A DNA stretch of 64,000 bases. It comes from an uncultured Demequina sp. (GTDB taxonomy: Bacteria; Actinomycetota; Actinomycetes; Actinomycetales; Demequinaceae). The notes beneath the pieces were generated by a model. It was not told the DNA's origin. It saw only the letters and a list, made by a program, of their open reading frames with translations, and searched no databases. The position numbers were made by a program, and so were the translations under genes. This document shows, one piece after another, positions 35,991 to 43,922 of the stretch. Location: positions 9,355 to 73,354 of the forward strand of contig CALALQ010000039.1 in assembly GCA_937925595.1 (NCBI GenBank), written 5' to 3'. How positions within the stretch are numbered: position 1 is the stretch's first letter; the number at the start of each line of letters is the position of its first letter.

Positions 35991-36023
35991 GGCATCCAAC
36001 ATGGCCTCTCCCTGGCGGGTTTC

Positions 36024-36071
36024 GTAACCATTCGGTTACCATTGACGGGCCGCTGCCCCGGCGGCTAAACA
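36024..36071 (+). promoter_or_regulatory. vanY promoter with an abutting repeat operator (MtrA-box-like)
   Basis: A -35 TTGACG (36042-36047) and -10 TAAACA (36066-36071) are 18 bases apart. Directly upstream, GTAACC-ATTC-GGTTAC (36024-36039) is a perfect inverted repeat; read otherwise, TAACCATT (36025-36032) and TTACCATT (36036-36043) form a direct repeat with an 11-base period that runs into the -35. Direct repeats of this period are bound by OmpR-family regulators such as MtrA. Confidence 0.6.
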
Positions 36072-36132
36072 TTGGCGGACAGTCCCCTGGGGCCTTGCAC
36101 TGAGGGTAAGCACGAGGTGAGTCGGAGGTGTT

Positions 36133-37152
36133 ATGAGTTCCTTGATGGAAGCACCGACGACCTCCGGTGAGATCGCCGTAGGCACCCGCAAAGAGCGCCG
36201 CATCGTCGAGACTCAAGAGATTCGCATTCGCACCACGCACCGTCGCCGCAAGGTGATGACGCGAGGTGGCGTGCTCGCAGGCTTCGTGCTCGCGATGGTC
36301 GTCTACCCCATCTACGGAACGATCGCACCGTACGCGGACGCCGCCGAGGCACTTCCGGGAGTCACCAAGGGCCAGTCGCCTTCCACGGCGGCGGCCCTTC
36401 TTGGCGCTGAGCCTCTTCTGCTGTCATCGGACCTGCCGCTGCCCGAGGTTGATGCCAACCTGCTCGCCTACACCGCGTCAGAGGCCGTCGTCGTCACCAC
36501 GGGCATTCCCAACTGCAGCCCTTCGACGCCCATCAAGGGAACCAACGGCCGCGTCGCCGCGAGCTCGCTGTGCGCCCTGCCGCAGAGGGGACAGAGCCTT
36601 GCGGCTGAGGCCGCGCTCGGCTGGAATGCGATGAACTCGTACTTCCGCACCACCTTCGGCAGGAATATCTGCCTTGACGATTCGTACCGCACGCTGCAGC
36701 AGCAGTTCGGCACTCGCGCCACTCGCGGCTACCTGGCGGCGCGACCCGGAACGTCGATGCACGGCTGGGGCCTCGCCGTCGACATCTGCAAGGAAGACCT
36801 GAGGGGCGCCAAGGGCGAATGGCTCCGCGCCAACGCGAAGACCTTCGGCTGGGAGAACCCGTACTGGGCCAAGACGTCGAAGTACGAACCCTGGCACTGG
36901 GAGTACTTCCCGCTGACCGCGAGGTACTACGACTCGTCCTGGGGCTCAGGCAGCAGCAACTACTCCGACGGCGGATCGAGCAAGTCGTCGTCTTCCTCGT
37001 CCTCGTCGTCATCCGACAAGTCCGGATCGAAGTCCGGCGACTCCGGCTCCAAGACCACGTCCACCAAGCCGCCGTCCTCCGGTGGCGGTGGCAGCGGCGG
37101 AGACGACAGCGGCTCGACACCCGACGAGCCAGCGACCGACGCCGAAGGCTGA
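36133..37152 (+). CDS. VanY-like D-alanyl-D-alanine carboxypeptidase
   Basis: A 339-residue exported protein. A basic N-terminal tail of about 42 residues is followed by one membrane anchor (about 44-66). The peptidase M15B/VanY domain spans about residues 155-275; its zinc ligands are recognisable in SMHGWGLAVDI (H and D) and EPWHWEY (H). The enzyme trims the terminal D-alanine of cell-wall peptides. The last 70 residues are a Ser/Gly/Pro/Lys low-complexity tail (runs of Ser near 295-305), probably a wall-spanning or wall-binding spacer. GGAGG ribosome site (36124-36128) and a well-formed regulated promoter precede it. Confidence 0.88.
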   Translation: MSSLMEAPTTSGEIAVGTRKERRIVETQEIRIRTTHRRRKVMTRGGVLAGFVLAMVVYPIYGTIAPYADAAEALPGVTKGQSPSTAAALLGAEPLLLSSDLPLPEVDANLLAYTASEAVVVTTGIPNCSPSTPIKGTNGRVAASSLCALPQRGQSLAAEAALGWNAMNSYFRTTFGRNICLDDSYRTLQQQFGTRATRGYLAARPGTSMHGWGLAVDICKEDLRGAKGEWLRANAKTFGWENPYWAKTSKYEPWHWEYFPLTARYYDSSWGSGSSNYSDGGSSKSSSSSSSSSSDKSGSKSGDSGSKTTSTKPPSSGGGGSGGDDSGSTPDEPATDAEG

Positions 37153-37310
37153 GCACGGGCCCCATCTCAGCTCAAGTCACTTACTGGTCATTAACCGGAC
37201 AGGTGTGACAAATCCGTCATTCCTGGGTGATGCGCAATTTTCCTCCTTCTGCCAGGCTTGATGAACTCGCAACGTTGCGAGCCTGCATGGGTCAAGCCAC
37301 TGGAGGGAAC

Positions 37311-37700
37311 ATGGACGTCGCGCTCCGGCACGAGGAGTCATCATCACTTCCAACGCGCTCGAGCGCGGGCAAAGTCTCACTCGCATGGCCCGTCTGCGGC
37401 CGCGTCGTCGACGTGTCCGGCGGTCCCAATGGCCGTGCGCTGCGCTGTCACCTCTCGCACGGCCACCGCGGCGAGTGCGATGACCTCGGCTCGTCAGAGC
37501 TCGAGCACTGGCAGGCTCGCGCGAACGCTGCCGACAACTCGCGAACCCTCGACGACGTCATCGCGATGGCGCTCGCCCACGCCCGCAGCTACGAGGCTGT
37601 CGCCCAGTGGCGCCGCGAGCGGGGCGCCCGCTACGAAGCGGAGCGACTCGACTCGATGGCCGAGGCGCTGCGCCACTTCATCGCGCTCCTGAAGCGCTGA
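37311..37700 (+). CDS. hypothetical Cys/His-rich small protein
   Basis: A 129-residue soluble protein I do not recognise. After a variable N-terminus comes VCGRVVDVSGGPNGRALRC followed by HLSHGHRGECDD; the three Cys and three His within about 32 residues look like a zinc-binding module. The C-terminal half is helical and highly charged (WQARANAADNSRT, then RRERGARYEAERLDSM). The ATG at 37311 follows a GGAGGG ribosome site; an in-frame ATG at 37227 would add 28 residues. It is a single gene between vanY and the convergent alpha-galactosidase. Function unknown. Confidence 0.6.
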   Translation: MDVALRHEESSSLPTRSSAGKVSLAWPVCGRVVDVSGGPNGRALRCHLSHGHRGECDDLGSSELEHWQARANAADNSRTLDDVIAMALAHARSYEAVAQWRRERGARYEAERLDSMAEALRHFIALLKR

Positions 37701-37723
37701 GTCCAAGGGCTGACGCCCTGAGT

Positions 37724-39925
37724 TCAGCTGACGCCCTCGGCGCGAATCAGCACCACCTCTTCTGGATCGAGGCTCGGCGCCTGCACTCCGTGAACTGCGA
37801 GCGCGCGGCCCGTAAGCTCTAGGGCCCTCCCGTTCTCAGCGTCGGCCCACCACTGGGGTTTTGCCCTGGGGCCCGCATCGCTGAGCTTCACCGGACCCAC
37901 CGGGAACACGCGGTAGGTGCGATCGGGGTGCAATCCCTCGAGGCGCAGCAGTCCGGTGGGCTGCTCGACCACCGAGTCGGTTGCCGCGTACGAGTACAGC
38001 GCCTCCGAGCGGTCGGTCGCGACAACGCCCTGGAGCACGCGACCGCCAACGGGGAGGTCGCTGCGCACCACGATTCCCGAGTGCAGCAGGGCCCTGTGCT
38101 CCTTGTGCAGCGCGACCCACTGGGTGAGCGCGGCGCGCGTCGCGGGATCCGATGCCTCTTCGCCAGCGACGTTCCACTCGATGCCAAGGTGACCCCAGAA
38201 CGCGGTCCCCGCGCGGAAGTCGAGGCTTGCGCTGCGATGCGTGGTGTGCGCGCGCGGCGGCCCGATGTGCGCGCCCATCATCTCCGGCGGCACCAGCAGC
38301 GAGGTGTGCAGCTGCATTCGCTGTCGTTCGAGCGGGTCGTTGCAGTCCGATGTCCACACTCGCTGGGCGCGCTCAAGCACGCCCAAGTCGACTCTCGCCC
38401 CGCCACCAGAGCAGGACTCGATCTCGAGTCCGGGGAAGGCCTCTTGGAGGCCATCGAGCAGCCGGTAGAAGGCGAGCGTCTGCGCATGACCGATGGGACG
38501 GCCCGTCACCGAGTTGCCGGCTTCATGCAGATCGCGGTTGTGATCCCACTTGAGATACGCGGGCCGCAGGGCCGCGACGAGCGAGTGCAGCCGCTCCTCG
38601 ATGTAGGCGTACGCCTCAGGATGCGTGAGGTCGAGCACCTGCTGACGCCGCGCCTCAAGCGGCAGCCTGCCGCCTCCGCGCGGTGCCGCGTCGCTCGCAT
38701 GTGGCTGCGCGATCCACTCGGGATGGGCGCGGGCGAGGTCGGAGTCGGGGTTGATCATCTCGGGCTCGAACCACAGCCCGAACTCGAGTCCCTTGCCGCG
38801 CACATACTCGGCTAGCGGCTCGAGTCCCTGCGGGTAGATCTCCTCATCGACATACCAGTCGCCCAGCCCCGCGTTGTCCGAGCGGCGGTGCCGGAACCAG
38901 CCGTCATCGAGAACGAACCGCTCCGCGCCCACCTCTGCCGCCGCGTCGGCGAGCGCATAGAGAGCCGCATGATCGTGGTCGAAGTACGCCGCCTCCCACG
39001 TGTTGACGAGCACCGGTCGCGGCCTGCGCGGGTATCGCGGCAAGGAGCGCAGCCATTGATGGATGCGGGCCGACGCTGTGTCCAGTCCGGCGGAGGAATA
39101 CGAGTAGTAGACCCATGGGGTCTCGTAGCTGTCGCCGGCTTCGAGAATCACCTCGCCGGGGAACAGCAGCTCGCCGCCGCCCATGACCCCCGTGCCATCG
39201 TTGGCCCGCTCGGCAAGGTGTCGAGAGTTGCCTGACCAGCCCACGTGGGTGAGCCACACCTCTCCGCTGCGGAAGCCGAAACCCTTGGTGCCCGCCGCGA
39301 TGAGGAAGGCGCTGTCGTGCCCGGGCTTGCCGCGACGCGATTCGCGGAGGTGGGTTCCCGTGACGAACTCGTGACGCTGCGGTGTGCGCTCGCGGATCCA
39401 CCTGCCAGTGTAGTCGAGCAGCTCCGTCGCCTCTCGCGGCACGGGCAGCAGCAGCGTGAGCTGGTCCACCTGATACGGAGCGCCCCCTCCCGAACCCGTG
39501 CTCGCAAGCGCCGCCTTCGCGCGCACCAGGCCCGACTCGAGCAGCTCGATCGTGACCGTGAGCTCCAAAGCCGCGACAGCGTCGGCCGCCGTGACGGTGA
39601 GCCGCTGGGTGCCGTCTGCCGCAGACAGCTGGACCCCACTCACCGTGAACTGCGTCGAGTGGTCGCGACCCGCGCGGCTGCCAGAGACCCCCGGGGTGTG
39701 CATCCATCCGCACGAATGCTCGGGCAGCACGGAGAGCGCATGACGCGAGTCGAACTCGCCGCCCACGCGCGGCTCGACGCTCGCGAGCGCGATCTCCTCG
39801 AGGGCGTGATCGCTGAGCTCGCCAAGATCGGCGCCCCAGTGGAGCACTCGGGGCAGCCGGCCGTCGCCCACGTCGATGATCAGGGAGACTCCGGACGCGC
39901 GCAGATGCAGAAGATTGCTGGGCAT
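37724..39925 (-). CDS. alpha-galactosidase, glycoside hydrolase family 36
   Basis: A 733-residue GH36 enzyme with an N-terminal beta-sandwich (about 1-320), a TIM barrel and a C-terminal beta domain. The catalytic nucleophile is D461 in LKWDHNRD and the acid/base is D527 in WTSDCNDP, with CSGGGARVDLGVLERAQ between them. There is no signal peptide, so it acts in the cytoplasm on melibiose- or raffinose-type galactosides taken up by another system. The ATG at 39925 is fixed by a TAGGCT element six bases upstream (leaderless). No sugar transporter or regulator is adjacent, so the gene appears to stand alone. Confidence 0.93.
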   Translation of the reverse strand: MPSNLLHLRASGVSLIIDVGDGRLPRVLHWGADLGELSDHALEEIALASVEPRVGGEFDSRHALSVLPEHSCGWMHTPGVSGSRAGRDHSTQFTVSGVQLSAADGTQRLTVTAADAVAALELTVTIELLESGLVRAKAALASTGSGGGAPYQVDQLTLLLPVPREATELLDYTGRWIRERTPQRHEFVTGTHLRESRRGKPGHDSAFLIAAGTKGFGFRSGEVWLTHVGWSGNSRHLAERANDGTGVMGGGELLFPGEVILEAGDSYETPWVYYSYSSAGLDTASARIHQWLRSLPRYPRRPRPVLVNTWEAAYFDHDHAALYALADAAAEVGAERFVLDDGWFRHRRSDNAGLGDWYVDEEIYPQGLEPLAEYVRGKGLEFGLWFEPEMINPDSDLARAHPEWIAQPHASDAAPRGGGRLPLEARRQQVLDLTHPEAYAYIEERLHSLVAALRPAYLKWDHNRDLHEAGNSVTGRPIGHAQTLAFYRLLDGLQEAFPGLEIESCSGGGARVDLGVLERAQRVWTSDCNDPLERQRMQLHTSLLVPPEMMGAHIGPPRAHTTHRSASLDFRAGTAFWGHLGIEWNVAGEEASDPATRAALTQWVALHKEHRALLHSGIVVRSDLPVGGRVLQGVVATDRSEALYSYAATDSVVEQPTGLLRLEGLHPDRTYRVFPVGPVKLSDAGPRAKPQWWADAENGRALELTGRALAVHGVQAPSLDPEEVVLIRAEGVS

Positions 39926-39931
39926 ATGGCA

Positions 39932-39937
39932 AGCCTA
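39932..39937 (-). promoter_or_regulatory. -10 (TAGGCT) of the leaderless alpha-galactosidase promoter
   Basis: On the minus strand TAGGCT is followed by six bases and the ATG at 39925. The opposite strand has CAAGAT (39954-39959) six bases before the ald ATG, so both divergent genes may be leaderless. Confidence 0.5.
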
Positions 39938-39965
39938 AGTGCCGCTGAAGAGTCAAGATGGACTC

Positions 39966-41054
39966 ATGCTCATCACGGTTCCGGCTGAGACCAAAGTGGC
40001 GGAGTCGCGCGTGGCGCTGACCCCCGGGGGAGCGCGTACGCTCATCGCCGACGGGCACGAGGTGTGGGTGCAGAGCGGAGCCGGCTCGGGCTCCGCCTTC
40101 ACCGACGATGAGTACGCGCGGGCCGGCGCCACCCTGGTCGACGTGGCCGCGGCGTGGAGCGGCGAACTCGTCCTCAAGGTCAAGGAGCCCACCCCTGAGG
40201 AGTACTCGCACCTCACCGACAACACGCTCTTCACGTTCCTGCACCTTGCCGCCAACGAGCCGCTCGGCAAGGCATTGATCGAGGCAGGCACCACGGCGCT
40301 GTCCTATGACACGGTTCAGCTCGAAGATGGCTCCCTCCCACTGCTCGCCCCCATGAGTGCAGTCGCCGGCACCATGGCGCCGCTCGTGGGTGCCTACCAT
40401 CTGCTGAGCTCGCAGGGCGGTCGCGGCATCCTGCTCGGTGGCGTGCCCGGTGCGGCCCCCGGCCGGGTCACCGTGATCGGTGCCGGGGTCGCCGGCACCC
40501 ACGCCGTGGCGCAGGCGTTCGGCCTTGGCGCGGCAGTCACCGCGATCGACCTTTCTCAGTCGCGGCTCGCGTCCATCAAGGACGCGTTCGGCGACGGCGT
40601 CACCACAGTCGTGTCAACGCCCGACGCCATTGCTGAGGCTGTTGCGCAGTCTGACCTGGTCATCGGCGCAGTTCTGCTTCCCGGACGTCCCGCTCCCAAG
40701 GTGGTGACCCATGCGATGGTCGAGGCGATGCGACCCGGCGCCGTGGTGGTCGACATCGCGATCGACCAAGGCGGCTGCTTCGAGGACTCCCGCCCTACGA
40801 CCCATCAAGACCCCGTGTACACGGTGGCCGGCGTGCAGTTCTATTGCGTGGCCAACATGCCGGGTGCCGTGGGCGCCACGGCCACCGCGGCCTTGACCAC
40901 CGCGACCCTCCCGTACGTGCGCGAACTGGCGAGCGGCGTGGAACAGGCAATGGAGCGCAACCCCGCGCTCGCGAAGGGACTCAACGTCGCTGGAAGAACG
41001 CTGCGACACCCCGCGGTTGCCCAGGCACTCTCTGCGCTTCCCGCTGAGGTCTGA
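39966..41054 (+). CDS. ald: alanine dehydrogenase
   Basis: A 362-residue NAD-dependent enzyme that interconverts alanine with pyruvate and ammonia. It starts [20 protein letters not shown], as usual for the family, and has the Rossmann loop [12 protein letters not shown] near residues 171-182 and [14 protein letters not shown] near 297-310. Length and motifs indicate a complete enzyme. ATG 39966 is preferred over an in-frame start at 39939 that would add nine unrelated residues. The 3' end overlaps the convergent patatin gene by 74 bases. Confidence 0.94.
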   Translation: MLITVPAETKVAESRVALTPGGARTLIADGHEVWVQSGAGSGSAFTDDEYARAGATLVDVAAAWSGELVLKVKEPTPEEYSHLTDNTLFTFLHLAANEPLGKALIEAGTTALSYDTVQLEDGSLPLLAPMSAVAGTMAPLVGAYHLLSSQGGRGILLGGVPGAAPGRVTVIGAGVAGTHAVAQAFGLGAAVTAIDLSQSRLASIKDAFGDGVTTVVSTPDAIAEAVAQSDLVIGAVLLPGRPAPKVVTHAMVEAMRPGAVVVDIAIDQGGCFEDSRPTTHQDPVYTVAGVQFYCVANMPGAVGATATAALTTATLPYVRELASGVEQAMERNPALAKGLNVAGRTLRHPAVAQALSALPAEV

Positions 41055-41883
41055 CGAGGTCGTCGAAGGACGGGTCCGAGTCGCTGGGGACCGGAGGGTC
41101 GCCTTCAGCATCGGCGAATTCGGGCCGCGAGTGCACCACGGGGTAGTCACTGAGCGCGAACTCGGCCGCCTCTCTTCCCAGCTCGATGAGTCCTGGCAGG
41201 TCCTTGACCACCCACTGCGAGCGGTGGCGGAGCTTGGGAGTGATCATCGTGACGTCGTCGCGAATCTCGTACTCGTGAACCTGCAGGCTCGTGGTGCGAC
41301 CCTTGGGCAGCAGATCCCATTCGGGGGCGAGGCGTACTCCGATGACGTGGGTCGCTCCCATCTCGAATGCGACCTCGAGGGGAAGGTTCTGCACCACTCC
41401 GCCGTCAACGAGCGTGCGTCCTTCAAGCCGCTTGGGCCGGAACAGTCCGGGCACCGCGATCGAGGCGCTCACCGCATCGACGAGGGAACCCTTGTCGATC
41501 ACGACCAGCTCGTTCGTGATCGCGTCGGTGGCGATCGCGGCAAAGCGCACGGGCATGTCCTCGATGCGCACGTCGTGGCTCATCTCCTCAACCGTGGCGC
41601 GCAGGCCCTCGGTGTCGAGCAGTCCAAGCCCGGGCGTCATCGAGAAGGTCCCAAAGTCACCCCAACTCGCGCGGCGCACCAGGTTCGAGAACTCATAAGG
41701 ATCGAAGCCGTTCGCGTAGGCGCCGCCAGCGATCGCTCCTGCAGAGGTGCCCACCACGATCGTCGGGTGAATGCCGCGCTCGTGGAGCACCTCAAGCACG
41801 CCGGCATGCGCGGCACCCAGCGCACCGCCGCCGCCCAGCGCTAACCCGACATTCGGCTCATACCGGAGATCAACCCCACCCAT
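40981..41883 (-). CDS. patatin-like phospholipase (RssA-type)
   Basis: A 300-residue cytoplasmic serine hydrolase. The oxyanion loop GGGGALG (residues 17-23), the nucleophile elbow GTSAG with Ser47, and the catalytic DGG motif (LVDGGVVQNLP) form a complete patatin Ser-Asp dyad. Relatives hydrolyse phospholipids or other esters; the substrate here is unknown. The ATG at 41883 is preceded by TACCAT and six bases, so it is likely leaderless. The C-terminal 25 codons overlap the 3' end of ald on the other strand, which is unusual and constrains both proteins. Confidence 0.87.
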   Translation of the reverse strand: MGGVDLRYEPNVGLALGGGGALGAAHAGVLEVLHERGIHPTIVVGTSAGAIAGGAYANGFDPYEFSNLVRRASWGDFGTFSMTPGLGLLDTEGLRATVEEMSHDVRIEDMPVRFAAIATDAITNELVVIDKGSLVDAVSASIAVPGLFRPKRLEGRTLVDGGVVQNLPLEVAFEMGATHVIGVRLAPEWDLLPKGRTTSLQVHEYEIRDDVTMITPKLRHRSQWVVKDLPGLIELGREAAEFALSDYPVVHSRPEFADAEGDPPVPSDSDPSFDDLVRPQREAQRVPGQPRGVAAFFQRR

Positions 41884-41889
41884 GCCGCC

Positions 41890-41934
41890 ATGGTACGGAC
41901 AGCGTCGGGCATGCCGCCAGCGGCATCGTAGGCT
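41890..41934. promoter_or_regulatory. divergent leaderless promoters with a CCGACGCTG copy between them
   Basis: On the minus strand TACCAT (41890-41895) is six bases from the patatin ATG; on the plus strand TAGGCT (41929-41934) is six bases from the GTG at 41941. A CCGACGCTG motif (41900-41908, minus) lies between the two -10 elements. Confidence 0.5.
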
Positions 41935-41940
41935 TGGATG

Positions 41941-42435
41941 GTGACCCAGCCAGAAGAGAAGCCCCGCACCTGGATGCCGCTCATCATCGCCGGATCCATT
42001 GCGCTGCTGGTGATTGTCGGAGCCCTCACCGTGCACTTTGTGCGCGCCGACCTCAGCCCGCAAAAGCGGGCCGCAGCCGACGCATGCGAAGCGCAGTATA
42101 AGACCCAGTTCCCTGGCGGTCCGGGCATCATCGGGGGAGACATCTACGCCGCCAGCGAGTGGAAGGCGCTGAGCGAGACCATGGTTCGCCTTGGCTACCT
42201 CAGCGACAAGCAGGCGGAAGTCACGGGGGAGCAGGCCGACGCTCTCGACAACGCCGCCGCTGCCCTCGCCAGTGCGGGCAAGGACGAACTCACCGTGGTG
42301 TGGCAGCGCGACGATCAATCGCACGCGACCTGCGTCGCAAAGGTAACGGGCGAGTCGGTGGACTCGGTGACCGTCAGCGAGCTCGTCGAGCCCGCCAACA
42401 CGTCACCGTCGCCAACGCCCACCCCAACGCCGTAA
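41941..42435 (+). CDS. small membrane-anchored hypothetical protein
   Basis: A 164-residue protein with a short cytoplasmic start, one membrane helix (about residues 12-36) and an outer domain of about 125 residues ending in a Thr/Pro repeat tail (SPSPTPTPTP). Two cysteines (in ADACEAQY and HATCVAKV) are about 85 residues apart and could form a disulfide. No family is recognised. I prefer the GTG at 41941 over the ATG at 41938 because it is exactly six bases from a TAGGCT -10. The aldo/keto reductase gene follows 30 bases downstream. Confidence 0.55.
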   Translation: MTQPEEKPRTWMPLIIAGSIALLVIVGALTVHFVRADLSPQKRAAADACEAQYKTQFPGGPGIIGGDIYAASEWKALSETMVRLGYLSDKQAEVTGEQADALDNAAAALASAGKDELTVVWQRDDQSHATCVAKVTGESVDSVTVSELVEPANTSPSPTPTPTP

Positions 42436-42465
42436 GCCAACCCCCGACAGACTGCAGGAGTGTTC

Positions 42466-43341
42466 ATGAAGCAGCGCACCATCGGTGGAGTCTCCGTCAG
42501 CGCCATCGGCCTTGGCGGCATGCCCATGTCGATCGAGGGTCGCCCCGAGCGCGAGCGCTCGATCGCCACGATCCACGCCGCTCTCGACGCCGGCGTCACG
42601 TTCATCGACACCGCTGACGCCTACAACAGGGATGCGAACGAGACCGGCCACAACGAGAGCCTCATCGCGGAGGCGCTGTACACGTATGGCTCGTCGACCG
42701 ATCACGTGCTGGTCGCGACCAAGGGTGGCCTCATTCGCCCCGGCGACGGCTCGTGGCTGCGCAATGGCGATCCCACGTACCTCAAGGAGGCAGCCAAGGC
42801 GTCGGCGCAGCGCCTCGGTGTGGAGGCAATCGGTCTGTACCAGTTCCACCGCGCGGACCCCTATGTCGCGTACGCGGACTCGATCGGCGCCCTCAAAGAC
42901 CTGCTCGATGCGGGCGTGATCCAGATGGCGGGCATCTCCAACGCGGAGATTGCGATGATTGCCGTGGCCAAGGAGATCCTCGGTGACCGTCTGGTCTCCG
43001 TGCAGAATCAGTTCTCTCCGCGCTTCGCCACGACGTACCAGGAGCTTCGTTACACAGTCGACAACGGCATGGCCTTCCTGCCGTGGAGCCCTCTCGGCGG
43101 CATCTCTTCGGCCGGAGCGCTCGGCTCGCGCCACGCCGCTTTCGGCGAGGTCGCGGCGGCTCGCGACGTCTCGCCTCAGCAGGTCGCGCTGGCCTGGGAG
43201 CTGTCGCTGTCCGACGCTGTGGTCCCCATTCCCGGCGCCTCGCGTCCCGAGTCGATCACCGACTCGGCGAAGGCGGCAGACCTTGAACTCACCGCGGAGG
43301 AGCTCGCAACGCTCGACGCCTCTGTGGGCATCGCCCGCTAG
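42466..43341 (+). CDS. aldo/keto reductase
   Basis: A 291-residue TIM-barrel oxidoreductase of the aldo/keto reductase superfamily, using NADPH to reduce carbonyls. The catalytic tetrad is visible: Asp/Tyr in FIDTADAYN, Lys in VATKGGL, and His in YQFHRAD. The C-terminal cofactor-binding part has VPIPGASRPE. Substrate is not predictable. The ATG at 42466 has an AGGAG ribosome site five bases upstream; an in-frame GTG at 42460 overlaps that site. A CCGACGCTG copy lies near the 3' end (43211). Confidence 0.9.
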   Translation: MKQRTIGGVSVSAIGLGGMPMSIEGRPERERSIATIHAALDAGVTFIDTADAYNRDANETGHNESLIAEALYTYGSSTDHVLVATKGGLIRPGDGSWLRNGDPTYLKEAAKASAQRLGVEAIGLYQFHRADPYVAYADSIGALKDLLDAGVIQMAGISNAEIAMIAVAKEILGDRLVSVQNQFSPRFATTYQELRYTVDNGMAFLPWSPLGGISSAGALGSRHAAFGEVAAARDVSPQQVALAWELSLSDAVVPIPGASRPESITDSAKAADLELTAEELATLDASVGIAR

Positions 43342-43346
43342 CTGCT

Positions 43347-43376
43347 CTAGACGTTGAGGTCCTAGACGTTCAGGTC
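43347..43376. repeat. 15-base tandem duplication at the tautomerase stop codon
   Basis: CTAGACGTTGAGGTC (43347-43361) is followed directly by CTAGACGTTCAGGTC (43362-43376), one mismatch. On the minus strand each unit encodes Asp-Leu-Asn-Val-stop, so the end of the tautomerase gene has been copied just beyond its stop. Confidence 0.85.
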
Positions 43377-43757
43377 GAATCCCAAGTCGACGTCCGACGC
43401 GGCCTTGCCGCCCCCGATTCCCCAGTTGTGTGGCGGGGACTCCCTGACGAGGATCGTCACGTGGTCGCGGGGGATGCCAAGCACCTCGAGGCGGTCGACG
43501 ATTCCCGCGTAGAGCGCGCGCTTCGCGTCGACCGACCGCCCCTCAAGGCAGTCGATCGTCACGAGGGTGTCGAGTTCGGGGAACGCGCGGGTTGGGGGAC
43601 AGGCCATGCGATGGGGCTCATGCACTACAAGCCGGACATGCTTGTCGGCCTCGGGGATCCTGAAGGCGGCGACGAGCGCGGCGTGCACCGCCTCCATGAT
43701 CGCCACCTCGGCTTCGTCGCTCAGGTGCCGGCGCACCTCTATCAAGGCGAATGGCAT
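43362..43757 (-). CDS. tautomerase-family protein
   Basis: A 131-residue protein starting MPFALIEVRRHL. The proline directly after the initiator Met is the catalytic base of the tautomerase superfamily once Met is removed. The length suggests two beta-alpha-beta units (about residues 1-60 and 65-125) in one chain, as in MIF/MSAD-like members. Substrate unknown. The ATG at 43757 has a GGAGGGG ribosome site close upstream. It converges on the aldo/keto reductase gene with 20 bases between stops. Confidence 0.72.
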   Translation of the reverse strand: MPFALIEVRRHLSDEAEVAIMEAVHAALVAAFRIPEADKHVRLVVHEPHRMACPPTRAFPELDTLVTIDCLEGRSVDAKRALYAGIVDRLEVLGIPRDHVTILVRESPPHNWGIGGGKAASDVDLGFDLNV

Positions 43758-43922
43758 GGCCCCTCCCGTCTCGCGGGCGAATCGCTCCGGCTGCCCTTTG
43801 AGGCCAGTCTCCATCGAATCGATCCGGAACGGTAGTCGGGAATTTGCAGCCGACCCTGTTGCGTGAGAGCTCCCAAGCGCTACTCTCGCTACCGCACCTG
43901 GCAGACCAAAGGGGAGTAAAGC

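Noticed and set aside
36040..36132. c-di-AMP (ydaO-type) riboswitch in front of the wall peptidase gene
   Set aside because: The leader is only about 55 bases, too short, and lacks the conserved riboswitch core; a promoter with operator explains the region better.
37148..37171. Terminator after the VanY gene
   Set aside because: The GCTGAG/CTCAGC stem has only six pairs with a 12-base loop and no T-run.
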